Source: Deltaproteobacteria bacterium
GTDB lineage: Bacteria > Desulfobacterota > Desulfomonilia > UBA1062
Reading direction: 5' to 3'
Length of the DNA: 10,259 nucleotides
Assembly (NCBI GenBank): GCA_016934135.1
Contig: JAFGTK010000238.1
Span: 1-10,259, forward strand
Under the pieces are notes generated by a model. That model saw nothing but the letters and a program-made list of their open reading frames with translations, did not search any database and was not told the DNA's origin. Shown piece by piece: positions 1 through 5,972 of this stretch (positions are counted from its first letter, which is position 1; every line of letters begins with the position of its first letter). The position numbers were made by a program, and so were the translations under genes.

Positions 1-102
1 AGAAAGCGGAACCATGATTGTTCTCAATTCATGATACCCATCCATTCTCTTGTGCAAGACCTTGAGATAGATATTGATCTTTGCCGGGGCCAGTATCTTC
101 AT
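1..102 (-). CDS. ispE: 4-diphosphocytidyl-2-C-methyl-D-erythritol kinase, N-terminal fragment (cut by window edge)
   Basis: Cytosolic GHMP-family kinase that phosphorylates the 2-hydroxyl of CDP-methylerythritol in the MEP (non-mevalonate) isoprenoid pathway. Only the first 34 codons lie in the window. They start MKILAPAKINIYLKVL, and 'DGYHEL' follows at residues 21-26. The PAKIN motif and the DGYHEL motif with its invariant His are hallmarks of the IspE N-terminus, where they line the substrate pocket. The start ATG overlaps the stop of the upstream protease gene in an ATGA, and I see no clear Shine-Dalgarno, so translation probably depends on coupling. No stop codon interrupts the frame up to the edge. 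The presence of ispE implies the MEP route to isoprenoids. Identification is strong despite the short fragment; the integrity of the rest cannot be judged. Confidence 0.9.
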   Translation of the reverse strand, partial: MKILAPAKINIYLKVLHKRMDGYHELRTIMVPLS

Positions 103-1586
103 TCTGTGTCAACTGCAATGTACAGCGGCCTTGAGTCCCTCTGGATGAGCATAAGTACAGTCTGGCCCTTGGCGACCCCATCAATGGTTTCGAGGTATTC
201 TTCTACATTATTTACTTTGCGGCCCCTTACTTCCTTTATAATATCCATCTTTTCTATCCTGCTCCTGGCAGCGCTTCCATTGGGATCGATATCGATCACA
301 AGGATGCCTGCTGTTTCTTCAAGGTTGAATTGTCTTTGGATATCAGGGGTTATATCCTTGAGAACAAGCCCGAACCTGTCTTTTGTCTCTTCTGTTTCAT
401 CGGGGATCTGCCCTAGGTTAGATACATGTTCCTCTAAGCGCTTTTCTAGTTTTGTCTCAAGAGTAATCGTTCTGGCCTCCCGCCAGACAACTATTTCAAC
501 CTTTGCATCGGGTTTCAGGCTCCCGATGTAACGGGTCAGACCTCTAGGATCTTCAATGTCGTGCGAATTGATCTTAACGATGATATCGCCTGGCTTCACC
601 CCTGCCCTGTCTGCAGGGTCGCCTGAATAAACCATGGTCACCATGGCTCCTGCAGGATCGGTCAGACCGACTGCGCGGGCAATCTCTGGGGTAACCTCCT
701 GAATGGCCACACCAAGCCATCCTCTGGCAACCTCGCCCTTGTCTTTGAGTTCAGGCAGTATGTCCTTGACCATATTGATGGGAATGGCAAATCCTATCCC
801 CTTTCCCGAAGAGACAATCGCTGTGTTGATGCCGATAACCTGGCCGTCCATGTTTATGAGCGGTCCGCCCGAATTACCCGGGTTGATGGCTGCATCTGTC
901 TGGATAAAACTATCATATGGGCCAGCACCTATTATCCTGGCCTTTGCCGATACGATCCCCTGCGTCAGTGTATGTCCGAAACCGAAGGGATTCCCTATGG
1001 CAATGACCCAGTCCCCGATCTCAAGTACATCCGAATCACCCAGAACGGATACCGGGAAATCCTTTCTGTCGGAATCGATCTTGATCAGCGCGATATCCGT
1101 ATTGTCATCTTTCCCCACGATCGTGGCTTTATATTCCTCGTCATCTGACAGGGAGACAAATATCTCATCTGCTCCCTTCGTGACATGATTGTTGGTAAGA
1201 ACATACCCGTCACGGGAAATAATGAACCCGGACCCCAGACTTTTCTGTTTCAGGTCCTGCTCGGGAAGTTTGTCGAAGAATTTTTTGAAGAATTCATCAA
1301 ACCAGTCGTTCTCCCCTCCCGGCCCTTCGAAATGCTTGTACAGTTCTCTTCCCATGATCTTCTTGGAGGTCCTGATATTCACTACTGTGGGAGAAGTGGA
1401 TTTGGCCAGAGTGCTCAGGGAAGGCATGACAACATGTACACTGGAGGTGCCTGCACCGTCCCGCCAGAACGGCAGAGCCTCGCTGTTCGGGGAAAGGCTC
1501 AAGGAGGTGGATATAAACATCCCGACAAGGGCCGAACACACAGCAACCATAACAAGTATGCCTATTGAGGGAATCTTCCTGTTCAT
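99..1586 (-). CDS. htrA: HtrA/Do-family periplasmic serine protease with two PDZ domains
   Basis: Envelope quality-control protease (DegP/DegQ/HtrA family, S1C) that degrades or chaperones misfolded exported proteins. It has 495 residues, normal for the family. Residues about 8-31 are a hydrophobic N-terminal signal or uncleaved anchor; no proper lipobox surrounds Cys17. The trypsin-like domain spans about 60-285. Its catalytic triad is visible as His134 in TNNHV, Asp164 in NTDIAL and Ser239 in NPGNSGGP. PDZ1 spans about 289-380 (starting RGWLGV) and PDZ2 about 405-490. The sequence between the anchor and the protease core (about 80-115) is charged and Phe-rich, like the LA loop of Do proteases. 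The start is well supported: AGAGGTG lies just upstream of the ATG, and this ATG overlaps the stop of the DUF1844 gene in an ATGA. The stop overlaps the ispE start in the same way. Whether it acts as DegP, DegQ or DegS cannot be decided, but two PDZ domains argue against DegS. Confidence 0.95.
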   Translation of the reverse strand: MNRKIPSIGILVMVAVCSALVGMFISTSLSLSPNSEALPFWRDGAGTSSVHVVMPSLSTLAKSTSPTVVNIRTSKKIMGRELYKHFEGPGGENDWFDEFFKKFFDKLPEQDLKQKSLGSGFIISRDGYVLTNNHVTKGADEIFVSLSDDEEYKATIVGKDDNTDIALIKIDSDRKDFPVSVLGDSDVLEIGDWVIAIGNPFGFGHTLTQGIVSAKARIIGAGPYDSFIQTDAAINPGNSGGPLINMDGQVIGINTAIVSSGKGIGFAIPINMVKDILPELKDKGEVARGWLGVAIQEVTPEIARAVGLTDPAGAMVTMVYSGDPADRAGVKPGDIIVKINSHDIEDPRGLTRYIGSLKPDAKVEIVVWREARTITLETKLEKRLEEHVSNLGQIPDETEETKDRFGLVLKDITPDIQRQFNLEETAGILVIDIDPNGSAARSRIEKMDIIKEVRGRKVNNVEEYLETIDGVAKGQTVLMLIQRDSRPLYIAVDTE

Positions 1587-1966
1587 TTCTCACCTCTTTC
1601 TGCCTCGATATAACCGAGTCTCAATTCATAAAGAATACCTTCGATCAGATTCTCTTCTTCAGCACTCAGATTACCCCTGGTCTTGGCCTGAAGCAGCGCC
1701 AGGATATCAATGTTCTGTCTGGCCAGTTCAAGATTTTTGCTGATCCGGCCGGTCGCAGGGTCCGGCACCTCGCCCATACTTATCATGGCGGCAGACGCGA
1801 AGCTCATGATCAGGGTGGGAAAATCTATCTTCAATTCTCTGTTCTGCCCGGCAACATCACCGGTTCTTCCGGGCTGCCCCGGAGGCTTGTCAGATACAAC
1901 CGAATCATCTGCTCCGGGTTCACCTCTTTTATCGGCAAAGGTATATCCTTTCTTTTCGTCAACCAT
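1583..1966 (-). CDS. DUF1844 family protein
   Basis: Small, probably cytosolic protein of 127 residues from the uncharacterised DUF1844 family. Residues 1-45 are polar and rich in Gly, Pro and Asp, likely disordered. The conserved core starts at 47 with IDFPTLIMSFASAAMISMG (47-65), followed by VPDP. A helical segment about 78-120 carries IDILALLQAKTRGNLSAEE (86-104) and an LRLGYIEAE tail. I chose the ATG at 1966 because GGGGAG lies 4 bases upstream. A GTG four codons earlier (1978) overlaps that Shine-Dalgarno itself and is less likely. This ATG sits inside the end of acuC (ATGGTTGA, 8-base overlap), and the stop overlaps the htrA start (ATGA), so the gene is locked between the two. No function is established for the family. 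An envelope role would be inference from the protease neighbour only. Confidence 0.85.
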   Translation of the reverse strand: MVDEKKGYTFADKRGEPGADDSVVSDKPPGQPGRTGDVAGQNRELKIDFPTLIMSFASAAMISMGEVPDPATGRISKNLELARQNIDILALLQAKTRGNLSAEEENLIEGILYELRLGYIEAERGEK

Positions 1967-3107
1967 ACAGCTCCCCACTAATATTATGTATAGGGAATAT
2001 CTTGTCTTTAATAAAGATTATCTTTGAATCGAGATATCTATTCACATCATCCTTCAATCGGGGGGCTATCTTGTAGGGAGAATCACGTAGATCTTCCACA
2101 CTGTTGCCATGCCCAGTCAGGGCACCGCCGACAAGACCGAGGTAGGGATCGTGAGGCTGCAGACCATTGAGTTCCGCCCACGCAAGGGTCCAGCCCCGCA
2201 CCACGTCGGGAACGCTATACCCGCCGCCGCCCAGGGCAAGAATCTTCGGACAGCTTGCCCGAATCTCTGCAATCACTTCACAGTAACCATTATTCGTCAG
2301 TCTCAGATTGGTCAGAGGATCCTTCTTCAAGGTATCGAGCCCGATCTGTGCCACAACACACTGCGGTTTGTATGCCTTGACCAGGGGTGTATAGATTTCC
2401 TTGAAAACTTTTATATACGCCTCATCATCCGTGTACTCCGACAGGGGTACATTGACCGTGTATCCCAGTCCTTTTCCGCTGCCTATCTCGTTCTCGAACC
2501 CCACCCAGGGATACAGCGTCTCTCCGCTCTGGTGGAATGAGATAAAAAGCACATCATCCCGATCATAAAAGGCATCCTGAACTCCATTGCCATGGTGAGC
2601 GTCGATATCCACATAGAGAATTCTCTCATACCCGCTTTTCAATAACCGCTGAATAGCTATGACGATATCATTGACATAACAGAACCCTTCGGCATGTCCG
2701 AACCCTCCATGATGAAGCCCGCCGACAGGACTGAAGACAATATCCGCATGACCGCTCGAAATGAGATCTGCACTTTTAAGGGTTGCACCCAGGACAAGAA
2801 GGGAGAAATCATAAACCCCTTTGAACACGGGATTGTCGGATGTACCAAGACCGTATTCAAGCATAGTGAAATCAAACGAACCTGTGTTGGCGGCCTTAAG
2901 CGCCTCAATGTACTCTTTCGAATGAAACTCCGTCAGGGCATCCTCACTGGCCGGTTCCGGCTCCATAACAGTGATCCATGGTTTATCAAAAAGGCCGTAA
3001 CGATAGCATAGCTCATATACCATTGTAGCCTTATAGGGCTTGAACGGATGCTGATCTCCCAAGCTATAGGTATCGTACTTTGAAGTATACATGAAAACGG
3101 AATTCAA
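1959..3107 (-). CDS. acuC: AcuC-like / class I HDAC-like deacetylase
   Basis: Zn-dependent deacetylase of the arginase/HDAC fold. The AcuC branch is best known for removing the acetyl group from acetyl-CoA synthetase and reactivating it. With the TTG start, the protein has 382 residues, typical for AcuC. Visible landmarks are the active-site His pair 132-133 in GGLHHGGFGHAEGFCYVND, zinc ligands Asp169 and His171 in DIDAHHGNG, the third ligand Asp258 in GLDTLKKDP, and catalytic Tyr297 in LGGGGYS. All are intact, so it should be active. The frame is open further upstream to 3155. The TTG at 3107 has AAGGAG at an ideal 7-base spacing, whereas the first downstream ATG (3092) is too far from that site; choosing the ATG would shorten the protein by only 5 residues. 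It is first in an operon with DUF1844, htrA and ispE. No acetyltransferase or acetyl-CoA synthetase gene is in view, so the substrate is inferred; acetylpolyamine or another acyl-lysine substrate is possible. Confidence 0.9.
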   Translation of the reverse strand: MNSVFMYTSKYDTYSLGDQHPFKPYKATMVYELCYRYGLFDKPWITVMEPEPASEDALTEFHSKEYIEALKAANTGSFDFTMLEYGLGTSDNPVFKGVYDFSLLVLGATLKSADLISSGHADIVFSPVGGLHHGGFGHAEGFCYVNDIVIAIQRLLKSGYERILYVDIDAHHGNGVQDAFYDRDDVLFISFHQSGETLYPWVGFENEIGSGKGLGYTVNVPLSEYTDDEAYIKVFKEIYTPLVKAYKPQCVVAQIGLDTLKKDPLTNLRLTNNGYCEVIAEIRASCPKILALGGGGYSVPDVVRGWTLAWAELNGLQPHDPYLGLVGGALTGHGNSVEDLRDSPYKIAPRLKDDVNRYLDSKIIFIKDKIFPIHNISGELYG

Positions 3108-3114
3108 TCTCTGG

Positions 3115-3120
3115 CTCCTT
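3115..3120 (-). promoter_or_regulatory. Ribosome binding site that decides the acuC start
   Basis: On the minus strand AAGGAG is followed by CCAGAGA and then TTG. The 7-base spacing favours TTG (3107) as the acuC start. The ATG at 3092 is 22 bases from the site and has no other purine-rich element near it, and the upstream candidate at 3155 lies before the site altogether. A TTG start would be consistent with modest expression. Confidence 0.65.
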
Positions 3121-3153
3121 ATGTGCCCGGTTATGTTTCTTTTTGCAAAATGC

Positions 3154-3162
3154 AATATAACA
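3154..3162 (-). promoter_or_regulatory. Candidate extended -10 promoter for the acuC operon
   Basis: On the minus strand the sequence reads TGTTATATT, an extended -10 (TGn + TATATT, five of six bases to consensus). It lies about 45 bases upstream of the acuC TTG, leaving a short leader that contains the AAGGAG site. The -35 region at 17 bases is only a T-run, so this would have to work as an extended -10 promoter. This is an inference from sequence alone. Confidence 0.4.
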
Positions 3163-3177
3163 AAAGTTGCCTTGACA

Positions 3178-3195
3178 AAAAAGATTAATCTTTTT
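3178..3195. repeat. Perfect 18-bp AT-rich palindrome, possible operator
   Basis: AAAAAGATTAATCTTTTT is its own reverse complement. It lies just upstream of the candidate acuC -10, roughly where a -35 and activator or repressor would bind, and abuts a TTGACA on the plus strand. It has no spacer for a hairpin loop and only two GC pairs, so it is unlikely to be a terminator. A dimeric regulator site is the natural reading, but simple AT-rich sequence can produce palindromes by chance. Confidence 0.45.
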
Positions 3196-3244
3196 GTGAA
3201 AATAAGGAAAGCCCTACTAAAGAACAGCCGGCATAGTGATGTCT

Positions 3245-3279
3245 GATAAAAAATGTCTCATCTTAAATCCCTTTTTATC
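3245..3279. repeat. Inverted repeat GATAAAAA / TTTTTATC
   Basis: Two perfect 8-base arms (3245-3252 and 3272-3279) are separated by 19 bases, between the divergent acuC and response-regulator genes. The stem is AT-rich and is not followed by a clean T-tract, so a terminator is doubtful. It could be a pair of half-sites for a regulator or chance. The sequence is distinct from the palindrome at 3178-3195. Confidence 0.3.
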
Positions 3280-3421
3280 CGATCAGTTACTACACACAGG
3301 CAACAATACGAACAGGGAGCAGCGGTGAATCAACTCATCATTGTGATACTTCAGGCAGTAATCAAGTCATCTTTTCAAAAAACATACTGCGTCATCCCTT
3401 ATTAAAAGCCGGGGAGAATTG

Positions 3422-4021
3422 ATGAAGATCCTGATAGCGGAAGACAGCGTTACAACACGAAAGATCCTTGAAGATCTTCTTGGGCAATGGGGCTACACAT
3501 TTATCTCTGCAACAGACGGCAACGAGGCATTACGGATACTGGAATCCGATGAAGCTCCGAACCTCGCTATTCTCGACTGGATTATGCCCGGGATAGAAGG
3601 TATTGAGGTATGCCGTCAGATTCGCAAAAAAAAGAAATCCTCCGCCTTATACTCCATCCTCCTGACCGCTAAGGTAAAAAATGAAGAGATTATCGAAGGG
3701 CTGGAAGCAGGCGCTGACGATTATATTGTGAAGCCATTTGAAAAAGGCGAGCTGAGGGCGCGCATAAGAGCAGGACAGAGGGTTATAGAACTTCAGCTGG
3801 AACTCGCTGCACGCATAAAAGAGCTTCAGGCTGCACAGTCTCATATAAAGACACTCCAGGGCATCATACCTATCTGCGCACACTGTCATAAGATCAGGGA
3901 CGACCAGGAGATCTGGCAGAAGATCGAGGCGTATATAGAAAAGCACTCAGGCGCAAGATTCAGCCATGGCATCTGCCCCGAATGTGTAAAAAAATACTAC
4001 CCTGAACTAAGGACCAGCTAG
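3422..4021 (+). CDS. Response regulator: receiver domain + coiled coil + C-terminal CxxC/CPEC domain
   Basis: Two-component receiver protein of 199 residues. The REC domain covers about 1-118, with acidic residues Glu7/Asp8, phospho-acceptor Asp52 in AILDWIMPG, Thr82 in LLTAK and Lys104 in VKPF, so phosphorylation chemistry should be intact. Residues about 119-147 form a heptad-like helix. The C-terminal domain (149-195) has CAHCHKIRDD (Cys152, Cys155), a WQKIEAYIEKH segment and FSHGICPEC (Cys185, Cys188), then KKYYP. The two CxxC pairs suggest a zinc-binding site. It is not a known DNA-binding or enzymatic output. To my knowledge the same tail recurs on receiver and PAS proteins of Deltaproteobacteria, but I know of no assigned function. 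The ATG at 3422 is chosen over the adjacent TTG because GGGGAG is 5 bases upstream. No cognate histidine kinase is next to it, so it is an orphan regulator here. Confidence 0.92.
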   Translation: MKILIAEDSVTTRKILEDLLGQWGYTFISATDGNEALRILESDEAPNLAILDWIMPGIEGIEVCRQIRKKKKSSALYSILLTAKVKNEEIIEGLEAGADDYIVKPFEKGELRARIRAGQRVIELQLELAARIKELQAAQSHIKTLQGIIPICAHCHKIRDDQEIWQKIEAYIEKHSGARFSHGICPECVKKYYPELRTS

Positions 4022-4213
4022 CATCCACACAAGCCATTCCTGTATAGTGAATCAATGAATGTTCTGCCGACACATACTGCAATGCCGGAACACCTCAGGA
4101 CGTCGAATCATCCATCCCCCCGTCAAGACAGCCCCGCAAAAGCATATTATGCCCTGATATCATACTGCAAAGAACAAAGTGGATAGACGAAACAACCCGG
4201 AATATGATAATCA

Positions 4214-4222
4214 TGGTATAAC
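4214..4222 (+). promoter_or_regulatory. Candidate extended -10 promoter for the small gene and ridA
   Basis: TGGTATAAC matches an extended -10 (TGn + TATAAC, five of six). It lies about 21 bases upstream of the ATG at 4244, so the transcript would have a very short leader carrying AAGGAGAGG. No good -35 is seen at 17 bases. The 222 bases between the response regulator and this gene contain nothing else I can name. Confidence 0.4.
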
Positions 4223-4243
4223 ATCCACGAAAGGAGAGGCCCT

Positions 4244-4486
4244 ATGAGTCATGGGTTTGACATTTTAAACAATCTCATCGTCTTAGAAAACGGGAAGCTA
4301 ACGGTATTGCGATCCATCGAGGATATTGAAACCCTTCTTGAAAAACTGACGAAGATTCAGGACACCTTCCGCGAAAAACATACCCCGAAAGGAACCAGGG
4401 TAAAGGCTGATATCGATTATATGATCCGACTGATCACCAACATGGCATATTTCGTATATGAAAAAGAACTGTATAAGGAACATTAA
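4244..4486 (+). CDS. Uncharacterised 80-residue protein
   Basis: I do not recognise this protein. It starts at an ATG with an excellent Shine-Dalgarno (AAGGAGAGG, 4 bases before the start), which is the main support for its being a gene. It has no signal peptide or membrane segment. It is charged, and most of it should be helical: residues 24-46 (SIEDIETLLEKLTKIQDTFR) and 54-79 could form two amphipathic helices joined by a HTPKGTRV linker. The N-terminal 22 residues may form a small beta hairpin (LIVLENGKLTVL). There are no cysteines, so no metal site is visible. It ends 18 bases before ridA and is probably co-transcribed with it. A small helical-bundle regulator or partner protein is conceivable, but nothing in the sequence proves a function. 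Confidence 0.7.
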   Translation: MSHGFDILNNLIVLENGKLTVLRSIEDIETLLEKLTKIQDTFREKHTPKGTRVKADIDYMIRLITNMAYFVYEKELYKEH

Positions 4487-4504
4487 ATCCCAAGGAAGAT
4501 ATCG

Positions 4505-4903
4505 ATGACCAGTAAAGGCATTTCAGTTATAACATCGAAGAAGGCACCTGCTGCCATCGGACCCTATTCACAGGCTATTATCGCAGGGGGTTTCCTGTTC
4601 GTATCCGGCCAGATTCCCCTTAATCCCTCAAGCGCAACGATTATTTCCGGAGGGATAAAAGAACAGACCTCCCAGGTACTTCAGAATATCCATGCAATAC
4701 TTGAACAGGCCGGGGCGGGTTTCGACAAGGTAGTGAAGGTGGAAGTATTCCTCAAGAACATGAATGACTTCACAGCTATGAACGAAATATATGCATCGTT
4801 CTTTCCACAGGATGCAGTACCTGCGAGACAAGCCGTCGAGGTGTCAAGACTGCCCAGGGACGTACTGATCGAGATTTCATGTATTGCATACCTGGGGTCA
4901 TGA
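4505..4903 (+). CDS. ridA: RidA family 2-iminobutanoate/2-iminopropanoate deaminase
   Basis: Cytosolic YjgF/YER057c/UK114 protein that hydrolyses reactive enamine/imine intermediates released by PLP enzymes such as threonine dehydratase, protecting other PLP enzymes. It has 132 residues, a few more than the usual ~128. Hallmarks are AIGPYSQA (18-24, Tyr21), FVSGQIPLNP (32-41), VVKVEVFLKNMNDF (76-89) and the signature PARQAVEVSRLPRDVLIEI (106-124). Arg108 corresponds to the substrate-binding Arg of active RidA and Glu123 to its catalytic-site Glu, so it belongs to the active RidA subgroup. GGAAG lies just upstream of the ATG. It follows the 80-residue gene by 18 bases. The 150 bases after it carry no clear terminator. 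Confidence 0.95.
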   Translation: MTSKGISVITSKKAPAAIGPYSQAIIAGGFLFVSGQIPLNPSSATIISGGIKEQTSQVLQNIHAILEQAGAGFDKVVKVEVFLKNMNDFTAMNEIYASFFPQDAVPARQAVEVSRLPRDVLIEISCIAYLGS

Positions 4904-4978
4904 CAACACGTATTGCTCTCAAAACACCTCAGTACGTCAAAAACAGGATAAATGTACCGACCGGTTCAAGAAAAGGTT

Positions 4979-5006
4979 TTGCTTTACGGTATCTTTGCGT
5001 TATGAT
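4979..5006 (+). promoter_or_regulatory. Weak candidate promoter for the YitT-family gene
   Basis: TTGCTT (4979-4984), a 16-base spacer and TATGAT (5001-5006) form a sigma-70-like pair. The -10 is five of six but the -35 only three of six. It lies about 50 bases upstream of the ATG at 5054. Read-through from ridA is an alternative. Confidence 0.25.
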
Positions 5007-5053
5007 TTCTTAATAACAATACTATTAGTAACGCAGGATCCTGATGGTGTGTC

Positions 5054-5944
5054 ATGGATGAAGAAGAAAAGGGGAAAGTCAAAAGATCAGCCATAGTAAA
5101 ATCTTCAACACAAATCCTGTGGAATCTCTTTCTCCTGAGCATAGGCAGTATCATCTGTGCTGTTGCAGTAAACGCAATTCTCATACCGCAGAATTTTTTC
5201 AGCTCGGGATTTACCGGCATTGCCCTGTTTATTCACTACCTCTTTCCCTCAAACCCTGTGGGCACGATATATCTGCTCCTGAATATTCCCATATTCATCG
5301 TCGGATGGTCGCTGGTGGGGAGGCGCTTCTTTTTCTACAGTATTATCGGCATGGCAATCTTTACTCTTGCCCTCTATACGGTCCATTTAACCATACCTAT
5401 TCATGACAAGATATTATGTGCACTGCTGGCCGGGATCGTAAACGGTGTCGGCAGCGGCATTGTTCTCAGATCGCTTGGGTCTGCCGGTGGTACAGATATA
5501 CTTTGCGTTATCCTGCAGAAGCTTTTTTCCATAAAGGTGGGGACCACAACCCTGATTTTCAACGGAATAATCCTGGGAGTCGCCGGGATAACCATGTCCC
5601 TTGAAGGGGCACTGTATACCCTGGTCTATCTCTACGTGAACACCCAGGTGCTGAACCTGGTCGTCCTGGGTCTGTCCAAACGCAAAGCCGTGTTCATTAT
5701 ATCAGACAAGTGGGAAAGGCTCTCCGAAGAGATCCTAAGGAAAAACAAAAGGGGCGTCACCATTATCGAAGGTATAGGCGGATACAGGAGAGAACACAAG
5801 CAGATCCTCTACAGCATCATTACATTTCAGGATCTGCCTGTTCTGAAAAAGATGGTTTCCGATATCGATCCCGAGGCCTTTGTCGTTGTAATGGACACCC
5901 TTGAAGTAATGGGTGCACAGGTAGGGAATCAGCCTCACTGGTAA
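5054..5944 (+). CDS. YitT family membrane protein (DUF161 membrane region + DUF2179)
   Basis: Integral inner-membrane protein of 296 residues, typical for the family. After a charged cytosolic N-terminus (1-20), hydrophobic segments lie at about 22-44, 51-64, 70-88, 93-113, 119-140, 164-182 and 186-206. The family landmarks SSGFTGIA (50-57) and SAGGTDIL (143-150) are present; the latter resembles a duplicated glycine-rich transporter-like motif. Residues about 209-290 form the soluble DUF2179 domain, with KAVFIISDKWERL, GVTIIEGIGGY and EAFVVVMDTLEVMG. This domain resembles small ligand-binding alpha/beta modules. No substrate has been firmly established for the family. The Shine-Dalgarno is weak (GGTG close to the ATG), but the start gives the expected N-terminus. 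It converges on the glycosyltransferase gene with a 28-base gap and no obvious terminator. Confidence 0.9.
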   Translation: MDEEEKGKVKRSAIVKSSTQILWNLFLLSIGSIICAVAVNAILIPQNFFSSGFTGIALFIHYLFPSNPVGTIYLLLNIPIFIVGWSLVGRRFFFYSIIGMAIFTLALYTVHLTIPIHDKILCALLAGIVNGVGSGIVLRSLGSAGGTDILCVILQKLFSIKVGTTTLIFNGIILGVAGITMSLEGALYTLVYLYVNTQVLNLVVLGLSKRKAVFIISDKWERLSEEILRKNKRGVTIIEGIGGYRREHKQILYSIITFQDLPVLKKMVSDIDPEAFVVVMDTLEVMGAQVGNQPHW

Positions 5945-5972
5945 GGATCAGACACTTAACGAATCCCGGGCA

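Larger units (their letters stand above)
3108..3421. other. Divergent intergenic region without a convincing gene
   Basis: This 314-base stretch separates the leftward acuC operon from the rightward response regulator. It is AT-rich near acuC and holds a candidate extended -10 for acuC (3154-3162), a perfect 18-bp palindrome (3178-3195) and a second inverted repeat (3245-3279). I find no strong plus-strand promoter for the response regulator. A perfect TTGACA at 3172-3177 has no acceptable -10 at 16-18 bases. A 26-codon GTG frame with a GGGAG ahead of it (3325-3405) is too short to support as a gene. No tRNA-like or terminator structure was recognised. Confidence 0.6.

Noticed and set aside
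31..1743. Long plus-strand open frames opposite htrA and DUF1844 (31-531, 703-1188, 1189-1743)
   Set aside because: They lie entirely antisense to a protease with intact catalytic motifs and domain structure and their translations show no recognisable domain; they are by-products of the codon usage of the real genes.
3172..3177. Perfect TTGACA -35 on the plus strand ahead of the response regulator
   Set aside because: No acceptable -10 lies 16-18 bases downstream (TGTGAA/GTGAAA), and the response regulator starts about 245 bases further on.
3325..3405. 26-codon GTG frame with GGGAG upstream, ahead of the response regulator
   Set aside because: It is too short, its peptide has no recognisable feature, and one Shine-Dalgarno-like match in AT-rich DNA is expected by chance. 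A leader peptide cannot be excluded but is not supported.
4904..5053. Terminator or small RNA between ridA and the YitT gene
   Set aside because: Only weak 5-base arms (ACGTA/TACGT) with a 20-base loop and no T-tract were found; not enough to call a structure.
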